A stretch of DNA of 64,000 nucleotides from Chitinophagaceae bacterium (GCA_003168265.1 PMSV01000023.1:632001-696000), one strand, 5' to 3'; numbered from the stretch's first letter, positions 44,029 through 53,530 are shown. A program made the numbers and translations. Notes: generated by a model from the sequence alone, not told the origin.

Positions 44029-44778
44029 TCATTTCCTGACCCTGATCCAGTGAAAGGGATATTTTTTTCTTAAAAAGGCGTTCTGCACTGAATTTGGGTT
44101 GTACATGACCTTCCAATTAAAAGGTTCCAATTCTTTAAGTGAATGATGGAAATAAAATTCCCTCATCTGTTGAAAACCCAGACAGGAATAATATTCACTT
44201 GTTCGTTCTGAAGCCGCTATGAGTTCACTCTCTTTGTAAAACGGGGTATCGATAATATGAATTTCTCCCTGTTCACTCAATAACCTTAGGGCATTTCCGA
44301 TAGTCTCATTTAGACTCGAAAAATATTGTAAGGAGGAAGCAAATACAATGATATCAAATGAATTTTCCTTCAGCCTGATCTCACTCATCTCCCCAAATAT
44401 AAAATACAGGTTTCTCCGGCCTTCAAAAGCTATTAAGGCCTGCATCAATTCAAGCCTGTTCAAATCGATTCCCGTTACTTTTGTATTTTTTACGTCCGCT
44501 ATCCTGGCGGCAAGCCAGCCATTGCCACAACCCGCTTCAAGCACGTTGAGTACTCTTTCTTTTTTTCTTATATAATTGACCAATCTTTCACTGGAATTTT
44601 TCCGGATAACCCATTCCCGGTAATGAGGATGATCCGAATTCACCGCGGGCAATTTCACGACCTCATCAATCGAAAATATCCTTCCTTCAGCCAGGCGCAG
44701 GCTCTGATATTGCGTTTCAAAATCCCTGAATTTCAGGCTGTCTGTATTTCCAGACCCTATGCAGTAATTTAATTTCAT
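44029..44778 (-). CDS. Class I SAM-dependent methyltransferase
   Basis: 249 residues. Motif I NVLEAGCGNGWLAARIADV and acidic VTGIDLNRLEL are present; DIIVFASSLQYF is the motif II region. A 100-residue N-terminus before the core is unusual and could bind the substrate. The start overlaps the preceding radical SAM gene by 62 bases. Confidence 0.88.
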   Translation of the reverse strand: MKLNYCIGSGNTDSLKFRDFETQYQSLRLAEGRIFSIDEVVKLPAVNSDHPHYREWVIRKNSSERLVNYIRKKERVLNVLEAGCGNGWLAARIADVKNTKVTGIDLNRLELMQALIAFEGRRNLYFIFGEMSEIRLKENSFDIIVFASSLQYFSSLNETIGNALRLLSEQGEIHIIDTPFYKESELIAASERTSEYYSCLGFQQMREFYFHHSLKELEPFNWKVMYNPNSVQNAFLRKKYPFHWIRVRK

Positions 44779-46219
44779 AAGGTTTTTGATAAAAATTGAC
44801 CTTATACCTAAGTCCGGAGACCAGTTTTATGATATTCCGCTTCCATTGGCCAAGCCTTATATCTGTCACTGTTGGGAAATAACCATTCAGCACAGTTTCA
44901 AAATTTTTAATCTTATCGATCATCTCAGCCCTCAGCCAGGGAGTAAGAGGGTTTTTACGCAGGTCGAAATTCTGCCAGGCCGGGCTGGCCCAATCCTCCA
45001 ATGTTTTAGGGAAGGAAAACCCATTTGCCAGCACCTCCTTATAAAGTTCAGAACCTTCCGTCGGCACAGGACTATATACATACAGAATGATCTCCGTACC
45101 AGGATTGATGGTTTTTATCTTTTTAATAAAATCAATATCAAAATCGATCTGTTCTTCAACTTTCTCAGGAGTCGCCGCCGGCATTCCAAGGACAAATGAA
45201 TATTCGGGGATGATATCAAACTGCTTAAGCCTTGCCGCAAACTCCAGGATCTGTTCACCACTCTGGGTACCGCCCTTATCCATACGTTTTAGCAATTCAT
45301 CATTACCACTCTCCGCTCCAAAAAAGATCATCCTGCAACCTGCTTCGCGCAAAGTGTCCAGGGACTCATCAGAAAACCGGTGCATTGTATCAATTCTGGC
45401 CATCCCCCACCAGTTCATCTTTTCCGGCCTGATCAATTTTGCAAACTCAACGGCCCGCTTTTCCGAAACAAAAAAATTGTTATCGTGGAACTCAATGGAA
45501 TCTGCTCCCCATCTCTGTTTGACGTATTTAATATCCTTATAGACGTGTACGGCCGATTTAGCCTTCCATCTTGCCTCATAAATCGGCACGACGGCGCAGA
45601 ATGAGCAGGAGAAAGGACAGCCTACACTTGAATGGTAGGCAAAAGTCTTATCGCCGAGATAGGTCTTGCCCAGATAGGCTTTATCAATCGAATAAAACCG
45701 GTCTATTTTGTCATAAGGCAAGGCAGGCAGATCATCCTGTTCAATCAGGTCCTCTTTCGCTGATCTTATGATATTATCCCCCGACTTCCAGATCAGGTTT
45801 TTGATCAGTTCAAAAGGCTTGTTATGCTCCAGCGCATAGATCAATTTGGGAAATGCATGATCGCCTGGTCCATTAACCACAAAATCAACAAAACCAGCAT
45901 CTAAAACAACCTTAAACTGGCTAGTAGGGAAGTACCCGCCCCAGATCATTATCGTCTGTGGGAAATTCTCTTTAATCTTTTTTGCAATCGGAATCGCCTG
46001 CCTCAACTGCGGCCCCGGCATCACGGTAAAACCGATGTATTTGAATGAAGTATCACTTAAGTAGTTTTCTATTCTTTCATAGGGGTTGCTTTCCCAATTG
46101 CCATCGACAATCACCCATTCGTAAAAGCCGTCCACAGATGCCGCGATGTTCAGAATCGAATTCGGCACTCTGTGTTTCGCAATAGCGCTCCTCGGATTGA
46201 ATAAAAGTATTTTACACAT
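44717..46219 (-). CDS. B12-binding-type radical SAM protein
   Basis: About 500 residues from ATG 46217-46219 (MCKILLFNPR); the frame extends to 46261 without need. A B12-binding-like domain occupies about 1-165 (FTVMPGPQLRQAIPIAKKIK, MIWGGYFPTSQFKVVLDAG). Radical SAM core: C201, C205 and C208 in SSVGCPFSCSFC. Different from its neighbour at 41189 in the linker and C-terminus. Divergent from the methyltransferase at 46336; the 116-base gap should carry both promoters. Confidence 0.92.
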   Translation of the reverse strand: MCKILLFNPRSAIAKHRVPNSILNIAASVDGFYEWVIVDGNWESNPYERIENYLSDTSFKYIGFTVMPGPQLRQAIPIAKKIKENFPQTIMIWGGYFPTSQFKVVLDAGFVDFVVNGPGDHAFPKLIYALEHNKPFELIKNLIWKSGDNIIRSAKEDLIEQDDLPALPYDKIDRFYSIDKAYLGKTYLGDKTFAYHSSVGCPFSCSFCAVVPIYEARWKAKSAVHVYKDIKYVKQRWGADSIEFHDNNFFVSEKRAVEFAKLIRPEKMNWWGMARIDTMHRFSDESLDTLREAGCRMIFFGAESGNDELLKRMDKGGTQSGEQILEFAARLKQFDIIPEYSFVLGMPAATPEKVEEQIDFDIDFIKKIKTINPGTEIILYVYSPVPTEGSELYKEVLANGFSFPKTLEDWASPAWQNFDLRKNPLTPWLRAEMIDKIKNFETVLNGYFPTVTDIRLGQWKRNIIKLVSGLRYKVNFYQKPYEIKLLHRVWKYRQPEIQGF

Positions 46220-46335
46220 CCTTAAAGTAGAAACGCCCACCAAAGCTTTGCGGTTGCCCACGGGGTACAGACATATTAATAGAACTAGCCTTCCCTTAGC
46301 CCAAATCCTGCGTTTGTACTCAGAAATATCCAGAC

Positions 46336-47091
46336 ATGCAGTCTCTCCTTAGAATCAAAAAGGTCATAAAAAAACCTTTCGAAATTCGACCCAGGACTAT
46401 TGAACCTGAAAAAGCCTATGATATCTGGGCCCCGGACTATGATAACCAACCTAATAATTTAATTTTAACAATGGAGCAGGAATTGTTTTCCGGCTTGCTT
46501 CAAAATCTTCCACTCCAAAAAAAGATCATAATTGATGTGGGCTGCGGCACCGGAAGGCATTGGCAAGAATTGTTCGCAAAGGATCCTAGGTTAATAATCG
46601 GATTTGACGTTTCTGAAGGAATGCTTGCCATCTTAAAAAACAAATACCCTGATGCCATAATATATAAGCATACAGACAACCAATTGTCAATGCTGTGTAA
46701 CCGGTACTGCGACCTCATCATCTCAACGCTCACCCTTGCCCATATCGATAATATTGCCGAGGTTTTTAAGGAATGGGATCGCGTGTTGAAACCTGGTGGA
46801 AGTCTTATTATCACAGACTACCATTGTGAAGCACTGTTAAAAGGAGCCAGCAGGACCTTCCGGAATAAAAACAAGCTAATTGCCATAAAAAGCCATATTT
46901 ATCCGATAAAACAAATCATGCAGATTGCCGATAGCAGCGGAATCTCTCAAATCCAATTCTGCGAAAGAAAAATCGATGAATTAGTGAAACATTATTACAC
47001 AAAACAGAACGCAGATCATCTGTACCAGCATTTTTATGGCACTCCCATTATCTATGGGATTCATTTCAAAAAAGGCTATGCTTTTAGCTAA
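46336..47091 (+). CDS. Class I SAM-dependent methyltransferase
   Basis: 251 residues. IIDVGCGTGRHWQELF is motif I, IGFDVSEGMLAIL the acidic ribose site, ISTLTLAHIDNI and LKPGGSLIITDYH the later strands. The C-terminal 60 residues are extra. First gene of the plus-strand block that also holds the amidohydrolase and the family 9 transferase. Confidence 0.9.
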   Translation: MQSLLRIKKVIKKPFEIRPRTIEPEKAYDIWAPDYDNQPNNLILTMEQELFSGLLQNLPLQKKIIIDVGCGTGRHWQELFAKDPRLIIGFDVSEGMLAILKNKYPDAIIYKHTDNQLSMLCNRYCDLIISTLTLAHIDNIAEVFKEWDRVLKPGGSLIITDYHCEALLKGASRTFRNKNKLIAIKSHIYPIKQIMQIADSSGISQIQFCERKIDELVKHYYTKQNADHLYQHFYGTPIIYGIHFKKGYAFS

Positions 47092-48214
47092 TGTAAATAT
47101 ACCAGGTCGACCCGGAGCCAAAAATATTCTGATAAGGGGTGATATTATTCAGTGCATATCCGATTGTGAATACTCAGGTATCACGTTTGAATTCAATAAC
47201 GCAACCGCAATCCCCGGTCTCATCAACTCTCATGATCATCTTGAATTCAATTTATTTCCTCCGCTAAAAAACCGGATATACGATAACTATACCGAATGGG
47301 GGAAAGATATTCACCTGCACAACAAAAAAGAAATTGATAAAGCATTGCAAGTGCCCCTTCCTTTAAGAATTCAATGGGGCATCTATAAAAACCTATTAAA
47401 CGGTTTTACTACCGTCATTAACCATGGAAAACGGCTAAGGGTCAAGGACGACCTGATCAATGTGATTCAGCAAACCCAAACCATCCACTCAGTTGGCTTC
47501 GACAAATACTGGAAATGGAAACTCAACAATCCTGTCAAAATAGGCCTCCCTGTTAATATCCATGTCGGAGAAGGAAAAGACGAGCAGGCGCATGCTGAAA
47601 TAAACAAGCTTATCCGCGCTAATTTCCTTAAAAGAAAAATGGTGGGAATCCATGCCGTAGCAATGGATCCGGAACAGGCTGCCCATTTTAAGGCGCTTGT
47701 TTGGTGCCCTGCCTCAAATTATTATATGCTGGAAAAAACCGCCTCGATTGACAGCCTGAAAAGCCGCAGCAATATCCTATTCGGATCCGATTCGACCCTA
47801 ACATCACCCTGGAATATCTGGGAACATTTTCGTGCCGCTAAATCTACAAAAATGCTTAACAATGCGGAGTTGCTCGAATCAATCACTACAAAACCCGCAC
47901 TTATCTGGGGCCTGAATGGATATGGGAAATTAGAAAGAAATTACAAGGCCGATATTCTGATAATCAGAAATCCGGAAAATATCTTCTCAACCAATCCGGA
48001 TGATATTTTATTAGTTATTAAAAATGGAAAAATAATATTATTCGACATAAGCCTGAGGCAAGAGCTAGATAATATGAATCAGGAGCTAAATCAAAATAAC
48101 TTCAGTAAAATCAGGATTAAAAGCTCGGAAAAATATGTCTGTGGAAACCTAAACCTATTGATAATTGAAATCAAAAAATACTACCCGGAAGCAGAATTGC
48201 CCATCAGTATTTAA
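47078..48214 (+). CDS. Amidohydrolase superfamily enzyme
   Basis: About 378 residues from ATG 47078 (MLLANVNIPG); a longer frame starts at 47036 inside the previous gene. The beta/alpha-barrel metal ligands are all visible: SHDHLEFN (HxH), NIHVGEG, GIHAVAM and LFGSDSTLTS with the Asp. The small beta domain is split between the ends (NILIRGDIIQ and ADILIIRNPENIF). It hydrolyses an amide, amine or related bond; family members include chlorohydrolases and deaminases. An enzyme of this type in a glycan locus is unusual. Ends 50 bases inside the next gene's frame. Confidence 0.86.
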   Translation: MLLANVNIPGRPGAKNILIRGDIIQCISDCEYSGITFEFNNATAIPGLINSHDHLEFNLFPPLKNRIYDNYTEWGKDIHLHNKKEIDKALQVPLPLRIQWGIYKNLLNGFTTVINHGKRLRVKDDLINVIQQTQTIHSVGFDKYWKWKLNNPVKIGLPVNIHVGEGKDEQAHAEINKLIRANFLKRKMVGIHAVAMDPEQAAHFKALVWCPASNYYMLEKTASIDSLKSRSNILFGSDSTLTSPWNIWEHFRAAKSTKMLNNAELLESITTKPALIWGLNGYGKLERNYKADILIIRNPENIFSTNPDDILLVIKNGKIILFDISLRQELDNMNQELNQNNFSKIRIKSSEKYVCGNLNLLIIEIKKYYPEAELPISI

Positions 48215-49202
48215 CAATTCCCACCCTCCCAGGCGAATACTGGCCATTCGCTTCCACGCGATAGGAGATGTAGTAATCACACTCCCCTACCTTCAATTCT
48301 TGAAAAAGAGTCTTCCCCACATAAAACTGGATCTACTGATCAGGGAAGAAACTGAAGAAATCCCTAAAAACATCCTCTTATTTGACAATATATATTCCAT
48401 CAGAGGAGGAAGAAATTATAAGAAACAATTGATCTACTCAGCATTCTTATTGCCCCGTCTCTATTTAAACCATTACGATGTAGTCATCGATCTTCAGAAT
48501 AATACTGTCAGTAAATTTATCAGGAAGGCTCTCATGCCAAAAGCCTGGGCCGAATTTGACCGTTTTTCATCCAATCCGGCAGGTGAAAGGACAAGAAAAA
48601 CAATTGAAGCGATTGGCCTTGGCCAATGTTTCGCATCAACGGGATTTATTCTAAAAAATCAAGCGGAGCCTCTTGAAATATTGAAGAGATTTGGCTGGAA
48701 AATCGAAAACCAGTTGGTGATACTGAACCCTGCAGGTGCATTTGAAACCCGGAACTGGCCCATTATTAATTATGTCGATTTTTCAAAACAATGGTTGAAT
48801 CGATTCCCCGGTACACAATTTGCCATTATAGGATTAGGGAAAATTTCAGAGAAAGCCCAATATCTTGAAAAATGCCTGGGAGAATGCCTCATCAATCTCG
48901 TCGGCCACACTAACCTTTCTCAGGCATTCGGAATCATTCAACATGCATCGTTTATTCTGTCAGAGGATTCAGGCCTGATGCATATGGCATGGGTATCAGG
49001 GATTCCTACAATGGTATTATTCGGATCGACGAGAAGCGATTGGGCAAGACCGCTCGGAGATCATACGGATTATCTTGATTCATCAGATCTGGAATGCGGC
49101 AACTGCATGAAGAAACATTGCAAATTCGAGGATATTTTTTGCCTTACCAGATACAGCGCTGAATATGTCTTTGAAAGGGCAGTTTCACTTGCAAGGAAAT
49201 AA
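48165..49202 (+). CDS. Glycosyltransferase family 9 (heptosyltransferase-like)
   Basis: 345 residues. LAIRFHAIGDVVITLPYLQF opens the GT-B fold. The donor end has FILSEDSGLMHMAWVSGIPT and VLFGSTRSDWARPLG, then a Cys pair (CGNCMKKHC). Start codon uncertain: TTG 48165 is the only usual start in frame before the conserved RRILAIR and overlaps the amidohydrolase by 50 bases. Probably adds heptose or a similar sugar. Its end overlaps the convergent GT4 gene by 18 bases. Confidence 0.9.
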   Translation: MKSKNTTRKQNCPSVFNNSHPPRRILAIRFHAIGDVVITLPYLQFLKKSLPHIKLDLLIREETEEIPKNILLFDNIYSIRGGRNYKKQLIYSAFLLPRLYLNHYDVVIDLQNNTVSKFIRKALMPKAWAEFDRFSSNPAGERTRKTIEAIGLGQCFASTGFILKNQAEPLEILKRFGWKIENQLVILNPAGAFETRNWPIINYVDFSKQWLNRFPGTQFAIIGLGKISEKAQYLEKCLGECLINLVGHTNLSQAFGIIQHASFILSEDSGLMHMAWVSGIPTMVLFGSTRSDWARPLGDHTDYLDSSDLECGNCMKKHCKFEDIFCLTRYSAEYVFERAVSLARK

Positions 49203-50246
49203 CTCCATGATCTTTTTTGTGCTATCCTTCATTAAATAAGGGTAGGAAGGGTTATAGCAGGTTCCGGGATCGAGCAAGATTTTCAAAGCTTTGTGCAGCA
49301 TCTCCTCTTCTGAGTCCACGATATACCAATGATTGATTACGGACTGCATCGGTTTACAAAAACTTATAACATTCGTTCCGGCCGCTAAAGCTTCAAGACA
49401 GGCTCCGCTAAATCCCTCATAGGAAGACGTATGTAGAAATATTTTACTGCGTTGCATTATTTTCAAGACCTGTTCGTGGGGAAGTTCTCCGGTAAACGAT
49501 ATATTATTATCCATCTTCAGGCTCTTAACAAGAGATTCGAGATGATTTCTTTCAATTCCTTCGCCGCAGATCATAGCCCTGATGCCTGGAATGCTATCAC
49601 TAATTTGCTCAATAATTGAAATGGCTCTGTCATACTGTTTAAGTATTATAAGGGAGCCTGCGCAGCAGATATCAATATCTCTTTCAATTCCTTTATTTGC
49701 GAATTCGCCCGCATCGATCCCATTAGGAATAGTATAAGCTGGAAGAACCGAATGGTTTTTATTAAACTCATCTCTAAGAAAATCAGATAGAGCGATCAAT
49801 TCACCCGGTTTCGGCCCGATCCATTTCACATATTTATTCTCACTTTTCGCATCCTGACCAAGAATCCAGGTATAATGCCTGAGCTTATTTTTTTTTGCAA
49901 ATCCTGATCCTATTAAAGCGCATTCCCCACACCAAAAGGAAAGCAGCCCCTGAATCTCATTTTCTTCAGAAAGTGACTTCAGCACTTTCTTAATCCTTTG
50001 CCATAAAACCCAGCGCCATAGTTTACCCCTGTTTTTCCCCCCAAATGCAATTACCCGACAGCCTTCCCAACTATATGTACGACCAGTATTTGGATATTGA
50101 AAACTGAGAACAATAATTCCAAGACCCGGAAATAATCTATGAAGTTCCCTGACAAAAAGCTGCTGTGCAGGAAGGCAATTCGAGTCCTCTTCATTAGCCG
50201 GGAATCCCGGAGTAAGTATTATGAATATTTTGGGTTTGCTGTTCAT
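49185..50246 (-). CDS. Glycosyltransferase family 4
   Basis: 353 residues, GT-B. LTPGFPANEEDSNCLPAQQL is the acceptor-side start; the donor domain holds CAGSLIILKQYDRAI, then SFTGELPHEQVLKIM and SYEGFSGACLEALAAGTNVI with the conserved Glu pair. The gene overlaps the ABC exporter gene upstream by 53 bases, the two being coupled. It faces the family 9 transferase. Confidence 0.92.
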   Translation of the reverse strand: MNSKPKIFIILTPGFPANEEDSNCLPAQQLFVRELHRLFPGLGIIVLSFQYPNTGRTYSWEGCRVIAFGGKNRGKLWRWVLWQRIKKVLKSLSEENEIQGLLSFWCGECALIGSGFAKKNKLRHYTWILGQDAKSENKYVKWIGPKPGELIALSDFLRDEFNKNHSVLPAYTIPNGIDAGEFANKGIERDIDICCAGSLIILKQYDRAISIIEQISDSIPGIRAMICGEGIERNHLESLVKSLKMDNNISFTGELPHEQVLKIMQRSKIFLHTSSYEGFSGACLEALAAGTNVISFCKPMQSVINHWYIVDSEEEMLHKALKILLDPGTCYNPSYPYLMKDSTKKIMELFPCK

Positions 50247-51900
50247 TCAAATAAAGAATTTTGTCACAATATGAAATGGCTTGCCGGTTATGGGTGATCA
50301 ATAAAACAATCCTGCCCTCATTTGCAAGGGCCCTTAAATGCCGGAGGATATTATCGCTTGATCCCTCATCAAGCCCGTTGAACGGCTCATCCATAATGAT
50401 CAATCCGGCATTTTTGTACAGTGCCCTCGCTATTGCAATTCTTTGCCTTTGCCCACCGCTTATATTTTTACCGTTCTCAGTAACAATGGTATCGAGCCCA
50501 AAAGGGAATTTGTGCAACGTTTCCTGAAGGCCGGACCGGGCAATAGCAGCATCCAATCGGTCTTTATCATAATTATTTTCCCCAAGAACGATATTGTTCA
50601 ACACCGAATCATGGATCAGAAAGGTCTGTTGCTTTAAGTAAGAAATATCCTTCCAGAAATTCCTTAAATATTCTGAATCACAAATAAGCCCGTTAATGAT
50701 TATCTTTCCGAATGACGGTTTATAAAAGCCCAGTAAAAGATGAATCAGGGTAGTTTTTCCTCTTCCCGAAACCCCTGATAATCCGATAAACTCTCCCTTT
50801 TTAGTATCCAGGTTTATCTCATTGAGCAGTCTGTTTTTCTCTCTTTCAAAGCAAAGGTTTTGAAAGCTGACCGAATGGATTTTTGTCATGGCCCCCGGCA
50901 CTGAAGTCATCTTCTGCCCTTTCTCCGATATGAGCCCCTCAATCGTAAATTCATAATCCCTCACATGGCTGTTCGCATTAATGATCCTCACGACTCCAGG
51001 GATTATCTTATAGGCTCCGGCAATAAAAGCAGCGATTGTGGTAAATGAAATAAGGCTTCCATGTCCCAACAATGCATTGGTGGCTATCAGAATAAATAGA
51101 CTTAAAATCGCGAATACCTCTATTACCCTCACAGAAATGCCTTGGTTAATCTGCAAGTCCGCCAGGTGACCGTTCAACCACTGCTGCTGGGTCGAATAAC
51201 GCCGGGAAAAATAATCGTTCTTCCCGTACAAATTGCTCTCCATAAAGCCCGAAAGGCTTTCCTGTAAATACTGGAGCACTTTCTCGCTCCGTTTTTTAAT
51301 ATCCCCCCTCACTACCTGCAACTTATAGCGAATACCATAGGTAAGCAGGAAAAATGGAGGCAACATCAGCATCAGCAACAAGAAAAATAGTTTGGCATTG
51401 AAGAAAAGTATGGCTGTTGCGGTTAAAACCACCAGGAGAGATTCGGTTATTATTTGCTGGACACCGGCCAATACGTAATGGACGAATTCAGCAGGCTGAT
51501 GGGAAATCTTTTTAATAAGCACGGAAGAATCAGTTCCTACATGATCCTCATAACTACCTTCCAGAAAATCCATCAAAAGTCCGTGGGAAATCCTAGAAGC
51601 AACACTGTAAACAAAACGATACTGGAATTTCAGGACAAAATACCCTGCTACGCTCTTAAGAGAAAAAAACAATAAGAAGGCCGAGATAAGGAGCATGGAA
51701 TGCCTATCCAAAATTGCTTCCGGCAGCCTGAAATGAAAATTCAGTGTCTGTCCTGTGTAAATATTAACTACGAAAAGCATTAGGGCAAGAGAAGCCACAT
51801 CGGCCACGCTGATCAAAAAATTTAAAAAGATCAGCAGACAGCTCAGGCGCTTTTCTCTTCTGTCCAGAATCTGTAATATATGCTTGATAATCCTGATCAA
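50194..51900 (-). CDS. ABC exporter, fused membrane and ATPase domains (MsbA/PglK-like)
   Basis: 568 residues from TTG 51898-51900. About six membrane helices in residues 20-310, then the ATPase: Walker A GVSGRGKT (376-383), signature ISGGQ (480-484), Walker B LIIMDEP (500-506) and H-loop His537. A half-transporter that works as a homodimer. With an undecaprenyl-phosphate sugar transferase in the same locus, a lipid-linked oligosaccharide flippase of the PglK kind is the likely role; a multidrug or lipid exporter is the alternative. First gene of its block. Confidence 0.92.
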   Translation of the reverse strand: MIRIIKHILQILDRREKRLSCLLIFLNFLISVADVASLALMLFVVNIYTGQTLNFHFRLPEAILDRHSMLLISAFLLFFSLKSVAGYFVLKFQYRFVYSVASRISHGLLMDFLEGSYEDHVGTDSSVLIKKISHQPAEFVHYVLAGVQQIITESLLVVLTATAILFFNAKLFFLLLMLMLPPFFLLTYGIRYKLQVVRGDIKKRSEKVLQYLQESLSGFMESNLYGKNDYFSRRYSTQQQWLNGHLADLQINQGISVRVIEVFAILSLFILIATNALLGHGSLISFTTIAAFIAGAYKIIPGVVRIINANSHVRDYEFTIEGLISEKGQKMTSVPGAMTKIHSVSFQNLCFEREKNRLLNEINLDTKKGEFIGLSGVSGRGKTTLIHLLLGFYKPSFGKIIINGLICDSEYLRNFWKDISYLKQQTFLIHDSVLNNIVLGENNYDKDRLDAAIARSGLQETLHKFPFGLDTIVTENGKNISGGQRQRIAIARALYKNAGLIIMDEPFNGLDEGSSDNILRHLRALANEGRIVLLITHNRQAISYCDKILYLNEQQTQNIHNTYSGIPG

Positions 51901-52580
51901 ATGATATTGGGGATCATTCCCTACCAGATTAAACGCAGAAAAAGCTTAAAAGTCCAAAGAAAATCTAGTTTTTAAGGAATGTCTTTTTAAAGCCGGGTTT
52001 GGATTGCCGACAGGTTAATAATTATGAGGAGAGTTTTTGCTTGCCTCAACTGAAAAAATTTGAGTCTTGCTTAAGATATAGAAAAAATTCAATAGACATA
52101 ATAAGGTAACATTTGAAACAAATAAATCCAGCATGTCATGCCTGAAGAAATTAATCAAAATATATGCAAAAGTCAAATGTGTGAATGATGCAACCAATTC
52201 CCGGATTTGTGTAACACTAATAACTAAAACAAAATACACTTTTGCGCTATAAAATATTTAATCAAATCATAATTAAGTGAAAAAGTTATTTGAATTTCTG
52301 GCATTAATTTTAATTTCTTATTGCGCCCTCGCTTAGGATTGCACCATGTAGAAGTTGGATATCGGAAAGTTGAAAATATCGCGCTAAGGGAACTTATTAT
52401 TCATAATTGTAGTTGTTTTCGCAGCGACATATGCAATAAGAGGTCCGAATCATAAACTATATGAGGCATAACTTCTCCGAAAATTATCCCACTTGGCGGC
52501 GAGTTAATGACTATAATTCCGGGTTTCGTATTTGAACAGTTTGAGATGCAATTTTTTTAATCATTTTAATATATAGTTAA
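51901..52580. other. AT-rich intergenic region
   Basis: 680 bases between the exporter gene and the DUF892 gene. A 74-codon minus-strand frame at 52015-52239 has no recognisable family or leader and is probably chance. Near the right end, TATAAT occurs at about 52512 within the last 80 bases before the DUF892 gene, but I cannot assign a promoter. No hairpin or repeat stands out. Confidence 0.5.
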
Positions 52581-53120
52581 ATGACACAAACGAAAACAGG
52601 CAAAGACCCAGAAACATCTTCGAGACTGGAAGAATTCTTTTTAGATGAAATCAAAGATATTTACTGGGCAGAAAAACACTTAGTGAAGATACTCCCAAAA
52701 ATGCGGAAAGCTGCCAGTTCAGAACAATTGAAAAGTGCGTTTGGCGAACACCTTGAAACTACCAAAGAACATGTAACAAGGCTGGAAAAGGTATTTGATA
52801 TACTTGGTGAAAAAGCGGAATCAAAGAAATGCGATGCGATAGCAGGCATAACGAAAGAGGGCGAAAGTATAATTGAAGAAACGGAAAAAGGATCAGCTAC
52901 CAGGGATGTAGGACTTATTTTCGCTGGACAGAAAGTCGAGCATTATGAAATTTCAACATATGGAGGCCTTGTACAGCTGGCTCGCACGCTAGGGCATAAA
53001 GACATATCAATCGTTCTTGAATCTACTCTGAAGGATGAAAAAAAAGCAGATGAATTGCTTACATCGATTGCTGAAAAACATATTAATTATGAAGCCGCTA
53101 CAGAAATGCAGGAGAATTAG
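52581..53120 (+). CDS. DUF892 ferritin-like stress protein (YciE/YciF-like)
   Basis: 179 residues. The four-helix ferritin-like fold is plain: LEEFFLDEIKDIYWAEKHLVKILPKMRKAA with its Glu/His ligand positions, then EHLETTKEHVTRLEKVFDILG, KVEHYEISTYGGLVQLARTLGH and LKDEKKADELLTSIAE. Such proteins are induced by osmotic and oxidative stress. Stands alone. Confidence 0.95.
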   Translation: MTQTKTGKDPETSSRLEEFFLDEIKDIYWAEKHLVKILPKMRKAASSEQLKSAFGEHLETTKEHVTRLEKVFDILGEKAESKKCDAIAGITKEGESIIEETEKGSATRDVGLIFAGQKVEHYEISTYGGLVQLARTLGHKDISIVLESTLKDEKKADELLTSIAEKHINYEAATEMQEN

Positions 53121-53530
53121 CTCTGTTCGTGAGCATTAATAATTATGACGTGTGAATAATACAATTTATTTGAAGCATCGTATAACAATAAAAAAAAATG
53201 AGAATTATTTTTGATTGACCTTATTTATTCAATAGTATAGTGCATAGTACAGTAGTTTTGGTTATGCCCCGCATTTTGGCGGGGTTTTTTTATGGCCAAG
53301 GTACTCCCTAAGCAGGTTGAGCTGTTGTTATTTACATTGAAGTTCAGATATCCATTATTGACCAATGTCGGACCACTGATGCTTTGACTGCTTTCAGCTT
53401 AAATTAATGGGATGGTTTCTGCATTGCTTTCAGTTATCGGTAAGTTGGGTGTCAGTTAATTTGATGGTTTCAAAGCAGCTTCATGCGCCCAGATCCAGCA
53501 CGAATTGGCTGCCAGGTTTTGCTAAAGAAA
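53121..53530. other. Intergenic region with a lone terminator
   Basis: About 410 bases between the DUF892 gene and the terminator of the 53591 gene. The plus-strand terminator at 53267-53291 is the only clear structure. Just upstream, TAGTTTTG at 53253-53260 matches the TAnnTTTG -7 consensus, though the required TTG is not at the right distance. No protein frame is credible. Confidence 0.5.
53267..53291 (+). terminator. Strong intrinsic terminator, twin of the one at 15452
   Basis: CCCCGC (53267-53272) pairs with GCGGGG (53279-53284), loop ATTTTG, then seven T. It may end the DUF892 transcript 147 bases after the stop, or a small RNA. The preceding CATAGTACAGT resembles CATATAACAGT before the 15452 terminator. 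Confidence 0.8.

Noticed and set aside
52015-52239. 74-codon minus-strand frame with hydrophobic content
   Set aside because: In AT-rich DNA such frames arise by chance; no start context or recognisable motif.
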